Shown piece after piece: positions 1 through 7,561 of a stretch of 44,930 bases of DNA. Under the pieces are notes generated by a model. It was given only the letters and a program-made list of their open reading frames with translations. It did not search any database and had not been told where the DNA came from. The stretch spans positions 1 through 44,930 of the forward strand of contig JAMQPK010000119.1 in assembly GCA_023717525.1 (NCBI GenBank). Direction: 5' to 3'. The position numbers and the translations under genes were made by a program. The number at the start of each line of letters is the position of its first letter. Within the stretch, counting starts at the first letter, position 1. This stretch comes from Vicinamibacterales bacterium (GTDB taxonomy: Bacteria > Acidobacteriota > Vicinamibacteria > Vicinamibacterales > JAMQPK01).

Positions 1-1
1 G

Positions 2-160
2 CCGGTGGTCGTCCTTCGCCAACAGTTCGAAGTCGGTGGAAGCTTCGCAACCGCGCCTGATTTCCGCGTCTGGAAAATACCGCTGCCGTGGATCGCGCTC
101 GGGTATCAGTTCGGCGAGGTGGTGTCGGGTGTCAGGATCTACACGGCGTTCCCCTTCTGA
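2..160 (+). CDS. C-terminal end of an unidentified protein (5' truncated by the window)
   Basis: An open frame enters from the left edge and ends at TGA 158-160, giving the last 52 residues of a protein. The tail is rich in aromatic and hydrophobic residues and ends in ...IYTAFPF. Alternating hydrophobic segments and a terminal Phe would suit an outer-membrane barrel or another beta-rich secreted protein, but no family is recognised. The next gene in the same direction probably starts inside this one (GTG 129), which suggests that the two are co-transcribed. The call as a real gene end rests on its protein-like composition and on the fit with the next start. Confidence 0.5.
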   Translation, partial: PVVVLRQQFEVGGSFATAPDFRVWKIPLPWIALGYQFGEVVSGVRIYTAFPF

Positions 161-992
161 CCGCAGCGCGCTGCAGGCCGGCGCGCGCGTCGTCGCCCTC
201 ACGATTGCGCTGGCCTGCGCGACCGGCTGCGCCACGATCGCGAATTATGACGACCCGGCCGGGCCGATCACCAGGGGACCGGTGATCCCGGCTGCGCGAC
301 CGGCGCCGGATGATCTGCGGGTCGTGACCTTCAATCTCAAATTCAGTGAGCACATCGACCGCGCGTCGGACCTGTTGTCGCGCCCGGGTCCGCTGAGCGG
401 CGCTGATCTTCTCATCCTGCAGGAGATGGATCCGGCGTCCACTGAGACGCTGGCGCGCACGCTCGGCCTGAACTACGTCTATGTGCCGTCCACGCTGCAT
501 CGTTCGACGCGAAAGGACTTCGGCGTGGCCATCCTGTCGCCCTGGGTACTCGAGGACACGCGGAAGATTCTGCTTCCGCATCTTCACCGCTTCCGGAAGA
601 TGCGGCGCTCCGCCCTCGTCGCGACCGTGCGCACGCAAGCGGGCGCCGTGCGCGCGTACGCCGTCCATTTCGAGAGCCCATTTGGGGCCGGGGGTGGCGT
701 CAGGCGAGACCAGGCGCGCGCCATTGCCGCCGATGCCGCGGACACTGCGGATCCGGTGGTGGTCGCCGGTGATTTCAATGGCACCGGCGGCGCACGAGAA
801 TTGGAGGCCGCCGGCTTTACATGGTTGACCCGCGACGTGCACAACACGCTCGGCCCCATGGATCTCGACCACATCCTCGTGCGCGGGCTCTGCCCGGCCG
901 GATCACCGGCCGCGGCCAAGGCGCCCGACCTGACCAACGCCAGCGATCACGCGCCTGTCTGGACTGTCGTGCGCCCGTGCGTGAGCCGATAG
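129..992 (+). CDS. Endonuclease/exonuclease/phosphatase-family lipoprotein
   Basis: About 287 residues. All landmark motifs of the EEP (DNase I-like) fold appear in order: VVTFNLKF (metal-binding Asn), LLILQEMD (Glu), VVVAGDFNG (GDFN), MDLDHILV (Asp-His) and NASDHAPV (SDH). The family hydrolyses phosphodiesters or phosphomonoesters (nucleases, sphingomyelinases, inositol phosphatases); the substrate cannot be read from sequence. The N-terminus has a hydrophobic stretch ending in ATGC, a plausible lipobox, so the protein is probably anchored outside the cytoplasm. I chose GTG 129 because GAGG at 115-118 precedes it by about 10 nt and the protein then begins just before the signal peptide; an upstream ATG at 36 lies deep in the previous gene. 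The 3' end overlaps the convergent PAP2 gene by 46 bp. A phosphodiesterase next to a lipid phosphatase suggests a shared role in lipid or polar head-group metabolism (inference). Confidence 0.82.
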   Translation: MSGSTRRSPSDRSALQAGARVVALTIALACATGCATIANYDDPAGPITRGPVIPAARPAPDDLRVVTFNLKFSEHIDRASDLLSRPGPLSGADLLILQEMDPASTETLARTLGLNYVYVPSTLHRSTRKDFGVAILSPWVLEDTRKILLPHLHRFRKMRRSALVATVRTQAGAVRAYAVHFESPFGAGGGVRRDQARAIAADAADTADPVVVAGDFNGTGGARELEAAGFTWLTRDVHNTLGPMDLDHILVRGLCPAGSPAAAKAPDLTNASDHAPVWTVVRPCVSR

Positions 993-1873
993 CCGACGGT
1001 CGCGGCGATCGCCGCGACTGTCAGCCCGGCGAGCACGTCGACCGCGTGGTGGTACCGCGTGTAGATGCAGGCCACACTGAGTCCGGCGGCGACGACAGCG
1101 AACCACCGCGCCGCCTTCGGGTGCTCGGCGTAGAGTCCGAACGTCAGCGCCCACGTGCCGGACACGTGAGCGCTCGGGAAGCAGCCACCGGACACCGCCG
1201 CGTTCGCGATGATCACGTGAATCACATCGGTGAACAGCCAGCCTCCGAAGGGACGCAGACCCCCCATGACGTGCGCGTTCTCCCATGGACCTCGCGCGGG
1301 CAGGAACGGGTACCACACGTACGACAGCAGGAACCCGAGCATCATGCAGGTGAACGCGGTGTGAAACCCGCGCGCCGGCGTTTCACCACCACGTCGGCCG
1401 CCGCTCCACGCGAAGAAGATCCCGCCGATGATGAGCGGGTAGTACGCGAAGTAGAAGGCGTGCATGAGTTCGTCGAGCACAGGATTCCCTGCCTGCGACA
1501 GCGCGACCGCGGGGATGACGCCGAAGAGTGCTTGGTCGGCCGCATAGAGGCTTCGCTCGAACCAGTACGGAGATCCCGGCGCGACCGCGTTCACGATGAG
1601 CCCGACCTCTTCGAAGAAAGGTGTCAGCAGGAGCGCCGGATACGTGTATCGCAGGAAACGCGCGGCGACTCTCAACCGGGCGAACGAGGACGAATCTTCA
1701 GGCTGCGGCAGTTCCCACGCGGCGCCCCGCGCCGGCAGCACCAAGATGAACACGACCAGGACGCCGTGCGCGACAAGAATGTAGAGCCACGCCGGTACCG
1801 CGGCGGCATAGACGGCCGCGACGAGCGCCACGAAGATGACATAGGCGGCCGTGGCCCAGTCGACAGTGAGCAT
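947..1873 (-). CDS. PAP2-superfamily membrane phosphatase (Aur1/inositolphosphotransferase-like)
   Basis: 308 residues with about six predicted membrane segments. The two conserved PAP2 signatures are visible near the C-terminus: GGCFPSAHVSGTW (the SxH motif) and YTRYHHAVDVLAG (R-x5-H-x3-D). This arrangement with long N-terminal helices matches the PAP2_3 branch, which includes inositol phosphorylceramide synthases and lipid phosphate phosphatases. Expected activity is dephosphorylation or head-group transfer on a phospholipid at the cytoplasmic membrane; the exact substrate is unknown. The start at 1873 is chosen because GGGAGGG stands four bases upstream of the ATG; a longer frame starting at 1909 has no such site. 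It is divergent from the sulfite dehydrogenase gene and overlaps the EEP lipoprotein gene tail to tail. Confidence 0.85.
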   Translation of the reverse strand: MLTVDWATAAYVIFVALVAAVYAAAVPAWLYILVAHGVLVVFILVLPARGAAWELPQPEDSSSFARLRVAARFLRYTYPALLLTPFFEEVGLIVNAVAPGSPYWFERSLYAADQALFGVIPAVALSQAGNPVLDELMHAFYFAYYPLIIGGIFFAWSGGRRGGETPARGFHTAFTCMMLGFLLSYVWYPFLPARGPWENAHVMGGLRPFGGWLFTDVIHVIIANAAVSGGCFPSAHVSGTWALTFGLYAEHPKAARWFAVVAAGLSVACIYTRYHHAVDVLAGLTVAAIAATVGYRLTHGRTTVQTGA

Positions 1874-2012
1874 TTTTCCCTCCCTCGAAAATGCGAAAAA
1901 GGAGACCAAATCGGCTCAGCCGCTCGCTTGGACACCAAGACGGGCGTATACTCTCCGACACCGGCGAAACGATTTCCATGTTGGCTCATCTGACTCTGAT
2001 AAGGAGAGACCC

Positions 2013-3257
2013 ATGGCCTCGAAACGACCTGCTCGACGGGAATTCCTCAAAAGCGGCGCTGCGTTAGCCGGCGGTCTTACCTTGGGGGGCGCTGCACCCG
2101 CGAGCGCTCAAATGCCTGACTCCCATCCGATGATCAAGGGAGACAAGAGCCAGATCCCCTACGGGGAGCGTTCGCGTTTCGTCAATTCGGTCCGCATCGC
2201 CCATGGCGGCAGGCCTTCGCCCGATGCCTTCGGGCTCTACTTTCATATCGCGGCGCCTCTTCAGGATTCGGTCGGAGTGATCACGCCATCATCGCTCCAC
2301 TTCGTGGGCACCACTCGCGGTGCGTACATCCCGGAGATCGATCCACAAACGCATCGCCTCATGATCCACGGGATGGTGGACCGTCCGCTGACCTTCACCA
2401 TGGAAGAGTTGAAGCGCCTCCCGTCGGTGACCCGACTTCATTTCATGGAGTGTGCGGGGAATCGGGCGTCGCGTAATGCGAAGACCGTTCAAGAATCGCA
2501 CGGCATGACAAGCTGCGCCGAGTGGACCGGCGTGCCCCTCTCCTTGCTGCTGAAAGAGTGCGGCCTGAAGAGCGGAGCGAAGTGGTTTGTCGCAGAAGGG
2601 TCGGAGGAAGTGAAGGGTGCGTCGAGCATGCCGATTGCCAAGGCCATGGACGATTGCTTCGTGGCCTACGGCATGAACGGCGAGCCCCTGCGGCCTCAGC
2701 AGGGATTTCCGCTGCGGCTGATGGTACCAGGCTTCGAAGGGATCTTTCATACCAAGTATCTGCGGCGAATCAAGGTGGTGGACCGGTACTACATGAACTA
2801 CAACGACTACGGTCATCTCGATCAGGACGCGAAAATTGCTGCCCTCGAGTACCAGATCGGACCCAAATCGGTCATCACGTTTCCGTCCGGCGGACACCGG
2901 CTGCCCGGCAAGGGCTTCTACGAGATCAGCGGCCTGGCCTGGTCCGGCGGCGGCGCCATCAAGCTGGTGGAAGTGTCCACCAACGGCGGCAAGACGTGGA
3001 CAAGGGCCGAGTTCAAGGGCACACCGCAGCGAATGGCGCACACGCGCTTCGGGTTGATGTGGAACTGGGACGGAAGCGAGACGGAGATCATGTCGCGCTG
3101 CGTGGACGAAATAGGTCAGGCTCAACCGACGCGCGCACAGCTCGCCAAGTACTGGAACAAGCCTTTTGATGAAACCTTCTCCGTGCCGGGACTGGACAAC
3201 AGCGTTCAGCCGTGGCGGATCGCCAGCGACGGGAGCGTGACCAATGGGAACGCTTAA
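2013..3257 (+). CDS. soxC: SoxC-like sulfite/sulfane dehydrogenase, molybdopterin subunit
   Basis: 414 residues. A Tat signal (RREFLKSG, residues 8-15) precedes an oxidoreductase molybdopterin-binding domain with the Mo-ligand cysteine in MECAGNRASRN (C147). A C-terminal Mo-co dimerisation domain follows (about residues 290-390, with VEVSTNGGKTWTRA). The sequence around GTTRGAYIPEIDP and MECAGN fits the SoxC/sulfite dehydrogenase branch of the sulfite oxidase family. It should act in the periplasm, oxidising sulfite or protein-bound sulfane sulfur and passing electrons to a cytochrome c. Start ATG 2013 has AAGGAG at 2001-2006. The cytochrome gene overlaps its end by 14 bp, so the two are translated from one message. 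No soxXYZAB genes lie in the window, so free sulfite oxidation is as likely as full Sox thiosulfate oxidation. Confidence 0.85.
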   Translation: MASKRPARREFLKSGAALAGGLTLGGAAPASAQMPDSHPMIKGDKSQIPYGERSRFVNSVRIAHGGRPSPDAFGLYFHIAAPLQDSVGVITPSSLHFVGTTRGAYIPEIDPQTHRLMIHGMVDRPLTFTMEELKRLPSVTRLHFMECAGNRASRNAKTVQESHGMTSCAEWTGVPLSLLLKECGLKSGAKWFVAEGSEEVKGASSMPIAKAMDDCFVAYGMNGEPLRPQQGFPLRLMVPGFEGIFHTKYLRRIKVVDRYYMNYNDYGHLDQDAKIAALEYQIGPKSVITFPSGGHRLPGKGFYEISGLAWSGGGAIKLVEVSTNGGKTWTRAEFKGTPQRMAHTRFGLMWNWDGSETEIMSRCVDEIGQAQPTRAQLAKYWNKPFDETFSVPGLDNSVQPWRIASDGSVTNGNA

Positions 3258-3810
3258 GGGGCTCCCGTTCGCGCTGTTCCTGATTGGCGGCGCCTCCGCG
3301 CTGCTGGCGCAGTCGCCGACGTATGGAGTGGGACGCGCGCCGACCGCGGAAGAACTCCGCGCGTGGGACATCTCCATCGGTCCTACCGGCGAAGAACTCC
3401 CGCCCGGCCGCGGAACCGCCAAGGACGGAGCGCCGGTCTATCGCGCGAAGTGCGGATCATGCCACGGTGCGACGGGCATCGGAGGCTCGGCGCCCATCTT
3501 GAAGAGCAGGGCCCCCAAAGATGACGAGCTGTGGTCGCGGGGACGAATTCTGCCGCTTCGCTCGCCGTTCGCGGTGTTGGTGTGGGACTACATAAACCGA
3601 GCGATGCCTCTCAACCGCGAGGGGACGCTCACGCCCGATGAGGTGTACGCGCTGACGGCTTTTCTGCTCTTCATCAACGATCTTGTCCCTGAGGATCAGA
3701 TACTGGACGCCCAGAGTCTACCGAAGGTAAAAATGCCAATCGGGGATGCATACGCGCCCCTGCCTGACTGGAAGCCCAGGACGCCAAGGTTGAAAGGTTA
3801 CCCCTACTAG
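3244..3810 (+). CDS. SoxD-like monoheme cytochrome c, partner of the sulfite dehydrogenase
   Basis: 188 residues with an N-terminal signal peptide (hydrophobic residues 6-22, cleavage near LAQ). It has one heme c site, CGSCHG (C70, C73, H74), and a likely distal Met ligand in AMPLNREGTL. The heme region and the SPFAVLVWDYINRAMPL segment resemble the SoxD/SorB-type cytochromes that take electrons from molybdenum sulfite dehydrogenases. The start ATG lies 14 bp inside the upstream soxC-like gene, so translation is probably coupled. Classical SoxD carries two hemes; only one CxxCH is present here, which makes it a reduced version. The periplasmic electron acceptor is not encoded nearby. Confidence 0.82.
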   Translation: MGTLKGLPFALFLIGGASALLAQSPTYGVGRAPTAEELRAWDISIGPTGEELPPGRGTAKDGAPVYRAKCGSCHGATGIGGSAPILKSRAPKDDELWSRGRILPLRSPFAVLVWDYINRAMPLNREGTLTPDEVYALTAFLLFINDLVPEDQILDAQSLPKVKMPIGDAYAPLPDWKPRTPRLKGYPY

Positions 3811-3890
3811 ACCTTCGTCAACAGCGAGCGCGTCACTTCGTCTAGTCGATTGAATCCGCTGCCTCGACCTCCAGCCTGACCTGCGCATGT

Positions 3891-3920
3891 TTGCACGGCC
3901 TACCGGCGCTGTGCTAGGTT
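3891..3920 (+). promoter_or_regulatory. Probable sigma-70 promoter of the mazEF-type operon
   Basis: TTGCAC (3891-3896) and TAGGTT (3915-3920) are separated by 18 bp and lie just upstream of the antitoxin start at 3942. The -35 is a near-consensus match; the -10 keeps only the first two bases and the last T. The placement is supported by the palindrome that overlaps the -10. Confidence 0.45.
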
Positions 3921-3931
3921 ACATGTAACCT
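3916..3931. promoter_or_regulatory. Palindromic operator, toxin-antitoxin autoregulation
   Basis: AGGTTACATGTAACCT is a perfect 16-bp palindrome centred between 3923 and 3924. It covers the putative -10 box and ends 10 nt before the antitoxin ATG. MazE-type antitoxins, alone or with toxin, repress their own promoter by binding such palindromes, so this is the expected operator. The site is seen directly; the binding is inferred. Confidence 0.65.
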
Positions 3932-3941
3932 GAGGAATTCC

Positions 3942-4163
3942 ATGCCGACGACCGCTCGATCCACGTCCCGCGATAAGGTCCGCGCGCATCGCACCCGATT
4001 GCGGAAGGCAGGGCTTCGTCCCGTTCAGATCTGGGTTCCGGACGTGCGGTCGAAGTCCTTCGCACAGGCCGCACATCGTCAGTCGCTGGCGGTGGCGAAG
4101 AGTCCTCGGGCCAAGCGGGACCAGTCGTTCGTCGACGCGATTTCTGCCTGGAATGCAGAATGA
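3942..4163 (+). CDS. MazE-family antitoxin (DUF3018-like)
   Basis: 73 residues, very basic at the N-terminus. The segment RTRLRKAGLRPVQIWVPDVR is the characteristic ribbon-type DNA-binding stretch of the DUF3018/MazE-family antitoxins, and the C-terminal half (residues 45-73, ending SFVDAISAWNAE) would wrap the toxin. It should neutralise the toxin encoded immediately downstream and repress the operon at the palindrome just upstream. Its stop codon overlaps the toxin start in an ATGA arrangement (4160-4163), typical of tightly coupled toxin-antitoxin pairs. Confidence 0.85.
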   Translation: MPTTARSTSRDKVRAHRTRLRKAGLRPVQIWVPDVRSKSFAQAAHRQSLAVAKSPRAKRDQSFVDAISAWNAE

Positions 4164-4507
4164 AACGTGGCGAGATCTGGACGGTCGCGGGTGGAGCAGT
4201 CTATGCGGGCAAGCCGCGACCCGCGGTCATCGTCCAGGACGATCGGTTCGACGCGAACGATTCGATCGTCGTGTGCCCCTTGACCACCGATCCGACGCAG
4301 GCACCGATCTTCAGGCTCTCCGTCCAGCCCAGTGCCCAGAGTGGACTGCGTGCACCATGCCGGATGATGGTGGACAAGTTGACGGCCGTGCCGAGGAAAC
4401 GCCTCGGAAGGTTGGTCGGCTCACTGGCCTCCGAAGAAGTGAAGGCGCTCAACCGCGCCATTTTCGTCTTCCTGGGTTTGGCGGAAACGGAGCCGTCGCA
4501 AGAGTAG
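4160..4507 (+). CDS. MazF-family mRNA interferase toxin
   Basis: 115 residues, the normal size for the PemK/MazF family. The N-terminal MKRGEIWTV and the following KPRPAVIVQDD and SIVVCPLTTD segments are the family's conserved strands. The C-terminal half has the usual hydrophobic core (GLRAPCRMMVDKLTAVPRKR) and the helix with EVKALNRAIFVFLGL. It should be a ribosome-independent endoribonuclease that cuts mRNA at short sequence motifs; the specificity cannot be told from sequence. Translation is coupled to the antitoxin by the ATGA overlap. Confidence 0.9.
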   Translation: MKRGEIWTVAGGAVYAGKPRPAVIVQDDRFDANDSIVVCPLTTDPTQAPIFRLSVQPSAQSGLRAPCRMMVDKLTAVPRKRLGRLVGSLASEEVKALNRAIFVFLGLAETEPSQE

Positions 4508-4624
4508 GTGCTTCATGCCGCGCCCCAGCACGGCCTGGTAGGTGTAGGATGTGGCCGCCCTAATCGTGACAACCTCGCACATGGAAAATGAGATGAGTGG
4601 TGGCTCCGTTGCAGAGGCCCGGCT

Positions 4625-5758
4625 TTGAGCGAGCCCGTCCGAGTTCGGGAGAAGGCGTCGTGGCGCGAGACCTTACTGAACATCCTGAAGGCGTGGAACC
4701 GCCACCAGGTCTGGAAAATCCTGGCCGCCATCGTGGCGATGTGGATCGTCAGCGGGATAGCCCTCCACTTCGCGGAACGCAACACAAATCCAGCGTTCGC
4801 GACGTTGGGCGAGTCCCTCTGGAACGTCTGGGTCACCCTCTTCAGCGGACTCGAAATCGAGATCAACTCTTCTGGCGGGCGGTTCGTGGTTGCCGCCGTG
4901 CTTGTCGTCGGTGTCGCCCTGGCCGGTCTGTTCACGGCCAGCGTGGCGTCGATCCTTATTGAACGCGCACTAAGGAGTCGTGAAGTGCCTAATCTTGAAA
5001 TGTCTGGCCATCTCGTACTGTGCAACTGGTCGCCGCGAGCACTGGACTGGATACGCGAAGTGCACAGCGGTATCGTCACCGACAAGCGGCCAGTCGTCAT
5101 CGTTCACGACAGTCCTGACGAAGTCGTGCTGCCCGACAAACTGGATGAAGCCGCCTTCAACGACGTCTATATCGTCAAAGGTGATCCAGTCAACGAAGTG
5201 ATCCTGCGCCGCGCCAAGGTTGCGCAAGCCCATTCCATCGTCATCTTGTCGGATGACCGCCAGGAACAGCACGCCGACGGCAAAACCATCGTGTGCTGCA
5301 TTGCCGTCAAGAACGCTTGCGGGCAGGAGCACGATCCAAACATCGTGGCCGAGTGCCAGGATCCGAAATACCGGCAGCACATGCGCAAGGCGGGTGCCGA
5401 TGAAGTGATCTCGTCCGCCGACTTCGGATTGCGGCTGATGGCACGTGCCGCGCTCTTTCATGGCATGACGCGCGTTTATCAAGAGCTGCTATCGGTCCGG
5501 CGCGACGCCAACGAGATGTACCTGGTGCCGGTGCCTCCCCAACTTGTCGGGATGGATTTCGTCGCAGCGGCAAATGTGTTCCTGCCCGATCGCACGAATT
5601 TGAAGGCCTGCCTTCTCATCGGGCTCTACCGCGGTGAAGCAATGATGCTCAACCCGGTTGGCGGGGAAGCAGGACCGTTGCGCGAAGGCGATGAGCTGAT
5701 CCTGCTGAGCCAGACACTGCCGGATCTGTCGCGGCTCAAGCCGCCCGACGCCGCGTAG
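4625..5758 (+). CDS. 2-TM ion channel-like protein with RCK/TrkA-N domain, atypical filter
   Basis: 377 residues. Two membrane helices (about residues 28-47 and 80-108) flank a re-entrant loop. A cytoplasmic Rossmann-like domain starts with HLVLCNWSP, followed by a TrkA-C-like tail (about residues 290-370). This is the architecture of RCK-gated potassium channels and of the Castor/Pollux-like bacterial proteins. The loop reads WVTLFSGLEIEINSSGGR, with no TVGYG potassium filter, so ion selectivity is open. The Rossmann motif is also non-classical (LCNWSP rather than GxGxxG), as in Castor-like proteins. The start is a TTG at 4625 with AGAGG about 8 nt upstream; no ATG fits the frame before the first helix. 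It follows the toxin gene but is separated by about 120 bp and probably has its own promoter. Confidence 0.75.
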   Translation: MSEPVRVREKASWRETLLNILKAWNRHQVWKILAAIVAMWIVSGIALHFAERNTNPAFATLGESLWNVWVTLFSGLEIEINSSGGRFVVAAVLVVGVALAGLFTASVASILIERALRSREVPNLEMSGHLVLCNWSPRALDWIREVHSGIVTDKRPVVIVHDSPDEVVLPDKLDEAAFNDVYIVKGDPVNEVILRRAKVAQAHSIVILSDDRQEQHADGKTIVCCIAVKNACGQEHDPNIVAECQDPKYRQHMRKAGADEVISSADFGLRLMARAALFHGMTRVYQELLSVRRDANEMYLVPVPPQLVGMDFVAAANVFLPDRTNLKACLLIGLYRGEAMMLNPVGGEAGPLREGDELILLSQTLPDLSRLKPPDAA

Positions 5759-5923
5759 CTTCTTCGGATAGTCTCCAAATGCTCGGAGGAGAGGCTTTCC
5801 GCGGCATCCGTCGCCCGTCGCACCACAGTGGGTCCGGCGCATTTCCCGCAACTCCATAAAAATCAACGGCTTCAGGCGAAATCCGCAGCGAGCGAAGCGC
5901 CCCGACGCTAGCCGAGCCTGAAA

Positions 5924-5940
5924 CGGCACGAACCCTGCTC
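5924..5940 (+). promoter_or_regulatory. Probable sigma-54 (-24/-12) promoter
   Basis: The sequence CGGCACGAACCCTGCTC has GG at 5925-5926 and GC at 5937-5938 with exactly 10 bp between them, and keeps GGCACG of the -24 consensus and TGCT of the -12 element. Transcription would begin near 5950, giving a leader of about 43 nt before the porin-like gene at 5993. This is a good match by eye to TGGCACG-N4-TTGCW with two substitutions; no enhancer-binding protein gene is adjacent. Confidence 0.55.
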
Positions 5941-5992
5941 ATGAGCCGCGAAGTACCATTCCGCCAAACCACTGATGGGAGACCAATTGACG

Positions 5993-7549
5993 ATGATTAA
6001 CGGAACAGTCTTCGCACGCGCGGCCCTTATTGCCGCTGTGCTGATTCTCACCTTCGTAGGTCATTCGACCGCGCAGACGGCGGGCGAATCTCCCGCCGCG
6101 CAGGCGCCGGCGTCGGCCGGCGCCCAGAGTATTGTCCCTGTCCGTATCCGCTGCGAATCAAAACCAGGCGAGCGCGAGTCCTGCTCAGCCGACACCTCGT
6201 CCGGCGTCGTGCTCGCAAGCTCGTTCGGCTTGGCGCCGTGCCTGCTCGGAAGGACGTGGGGGTACGACGCTACCTCGATTTGGGTATCTGACGGCTGTGG
6301 GGCCGAGTTCATCGCGGGTCAGGGTCAGGTGGCGCAGCAGCCGACGAAGTTGAAGCCGCTCGAACATGTCCCCAACGCCGGGTTTCTGCTCTATTCGGGC
6401 GAAGAGGGTGAAATCTACTTCCGGCTCTTCAGCTACGTGCGCTATCTCAATCAGCGGAACATCGACCCTTCCTACACCGACTCCTTCGGCGTCCCGCACT
6501 CGGTTCAGCAACGGCAGGATATTCAACTCGCTAAGTTCTTCGCGCCGTTCTCCGGCTGGTTCCTGTCGCCGAAGTTCCGCTACTACCTGTACGTCTGGTC
6601 GTCGAACGCGTCGCAGGGCGATCCGGCGCAGGTGGTCGGCGCCGGCAACCTGAGCTTCACGTTCAATCGTTTCGTCTCGGTGGGCGGCGGCATCACCTCG
6701 CTGCCGACCGTGCGCAGCACAGAAGGACAGTTCCCGTATTGGCTCGGCGTGGACGGCCGGATGATCGCCGACGAGTTCTTCCGCGGCTCGTACACGAATG
6801 GTGTCTGGGTGAAGGGAGATATCGGCCAGAAGCTGAAATACAACGTGATGTTCGCCACCAATCTGAGCATCCTCGGCGTGAGCGCGTCGCAGATCGACAA
6901 CAAGATGGACACGCAGTCTTACGCGCTGCAGTGGCTGCCGACGACGGGCGAGTTCGGGTTGTTCGGAACGTTCGGCGACTACGACTACCACGAGAAGGTG
7001 GCAACGCGCGCCGCTGTGCACTGGTCGCACAGCCTCGAGGACAAGCAGAGCCAGCCGAGCACGAGCGGGATCGAGAACAGCCAGATCCGCCTCAGCGACG
7101 GTAGCGTCGTCTTCACGCCGGATCTCTTCGGCAAGGGCATTACGGTCAACAACGTCGACTACAAGATGACGAGCGTCGACGCGGGGGTCAAGTACAAGGG
7201 GCTGTCGCTCGAGGGCGAGTACTACTGGCGCTGGCTGACGAACTTCACGGGCACCAACACGGGCGGCATCCCCGACATCAGCGACACCGGCTACCAGCTG
7301 CAGGCGTCGGCGATGGCCGTCAAGGACATCCTGCAGGTCTACCTGAGCGGGTCGCAGATCTTTGGTGCCTACGGCGACTCGTCCGAAGTGCGCGTCGGCG
7401 AGAGCTGGTACTTCATGAAGAAGCGCGGGCTGCGACTCAATACCGAATTCATCCATGTGAACAACAGCCCGGTCGGCTACACCGCGTATCCGATGCCCGT
7501 CGGCGCAAACGGCAACATCATCCACGTCAACCTCGAGATGAATTTCTAA
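5993..7549 (+). CDS. Outer-membrane porin-like protein with N-terminal DUF3011 domain
   Basis: 518 residues. A signal peptide (residues 5-28, ending near STAQ) is followed by a short Ala/Pro linker. Next comes a compact four-cysteine DUF3011 domain (about residues 48-106), recognisable from the IRCESKPGERESC start and the GRTWGYDATSIWVSDGCGAEF end. Residues 120-518 look like a beta-barrel of the phosphate-selective porin O/P or similar type, rich in alternating aromatic strands and closing with HVNLEMNF, a terminal-Phe barrel signature. Predicted role: uptake or surface exposure across the outer membrane, substrate unknown. ATG 5993 is preferred because GGGAG lies 11 nt upstream; an in-frame ATG at 5975 has no ribosome-binding site. 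The amidohydrolase gene follows 12 nt later, so the pair is probably one unit under the sigma-54-like promoter. Confidence 0.78.
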   Translation: MINGTVFARAALIAAVLILTFVGHSTAQTAGESPAAQAPASAGAQSIVPVRIRCESKPGERESCSADTSSGVVLASSFGLAPCLLGRTWGYDATSIWVSDGCGAEFIAGQGQVAQQPTKLKPLEHVPNAGFLLYSGEEGEIYFRLFSYVRYLNQRNIDPSYTDSFGVPHSVQQRQDIQLAKFFAPFSGWFLSPKFRYYLYVWSSNASQGDPAQVVGAGNLSFTFNRFVSVGGGITSLPTVRSTEGQFPYWLGVDGRMIADEFFRGSYTNGVWVKGDIGQKLKYNVMFATNLSILGVSASQIDNKMDTQSYALQWLPTTGEFGLFGTFGDYDYHEKVATRAAVHWSHSLEDKQSQPSTSGIENSQIRLSDGSVVFTPDLFGKGITVNNVDYKMTSVDAGVKYKGLSLEGEYYWRWLTNFTGTNTGGIPDISDTGYQLQASAMAVKDILQVYLSGSQIFGAYGDSSEVRVGESWYFMKKRGLRLNTEFIHVNNSPVGYTAYPMPVGANGNIIHVNLEMNF

Positions 7550-7561
7550 GGCAGGATGGAC

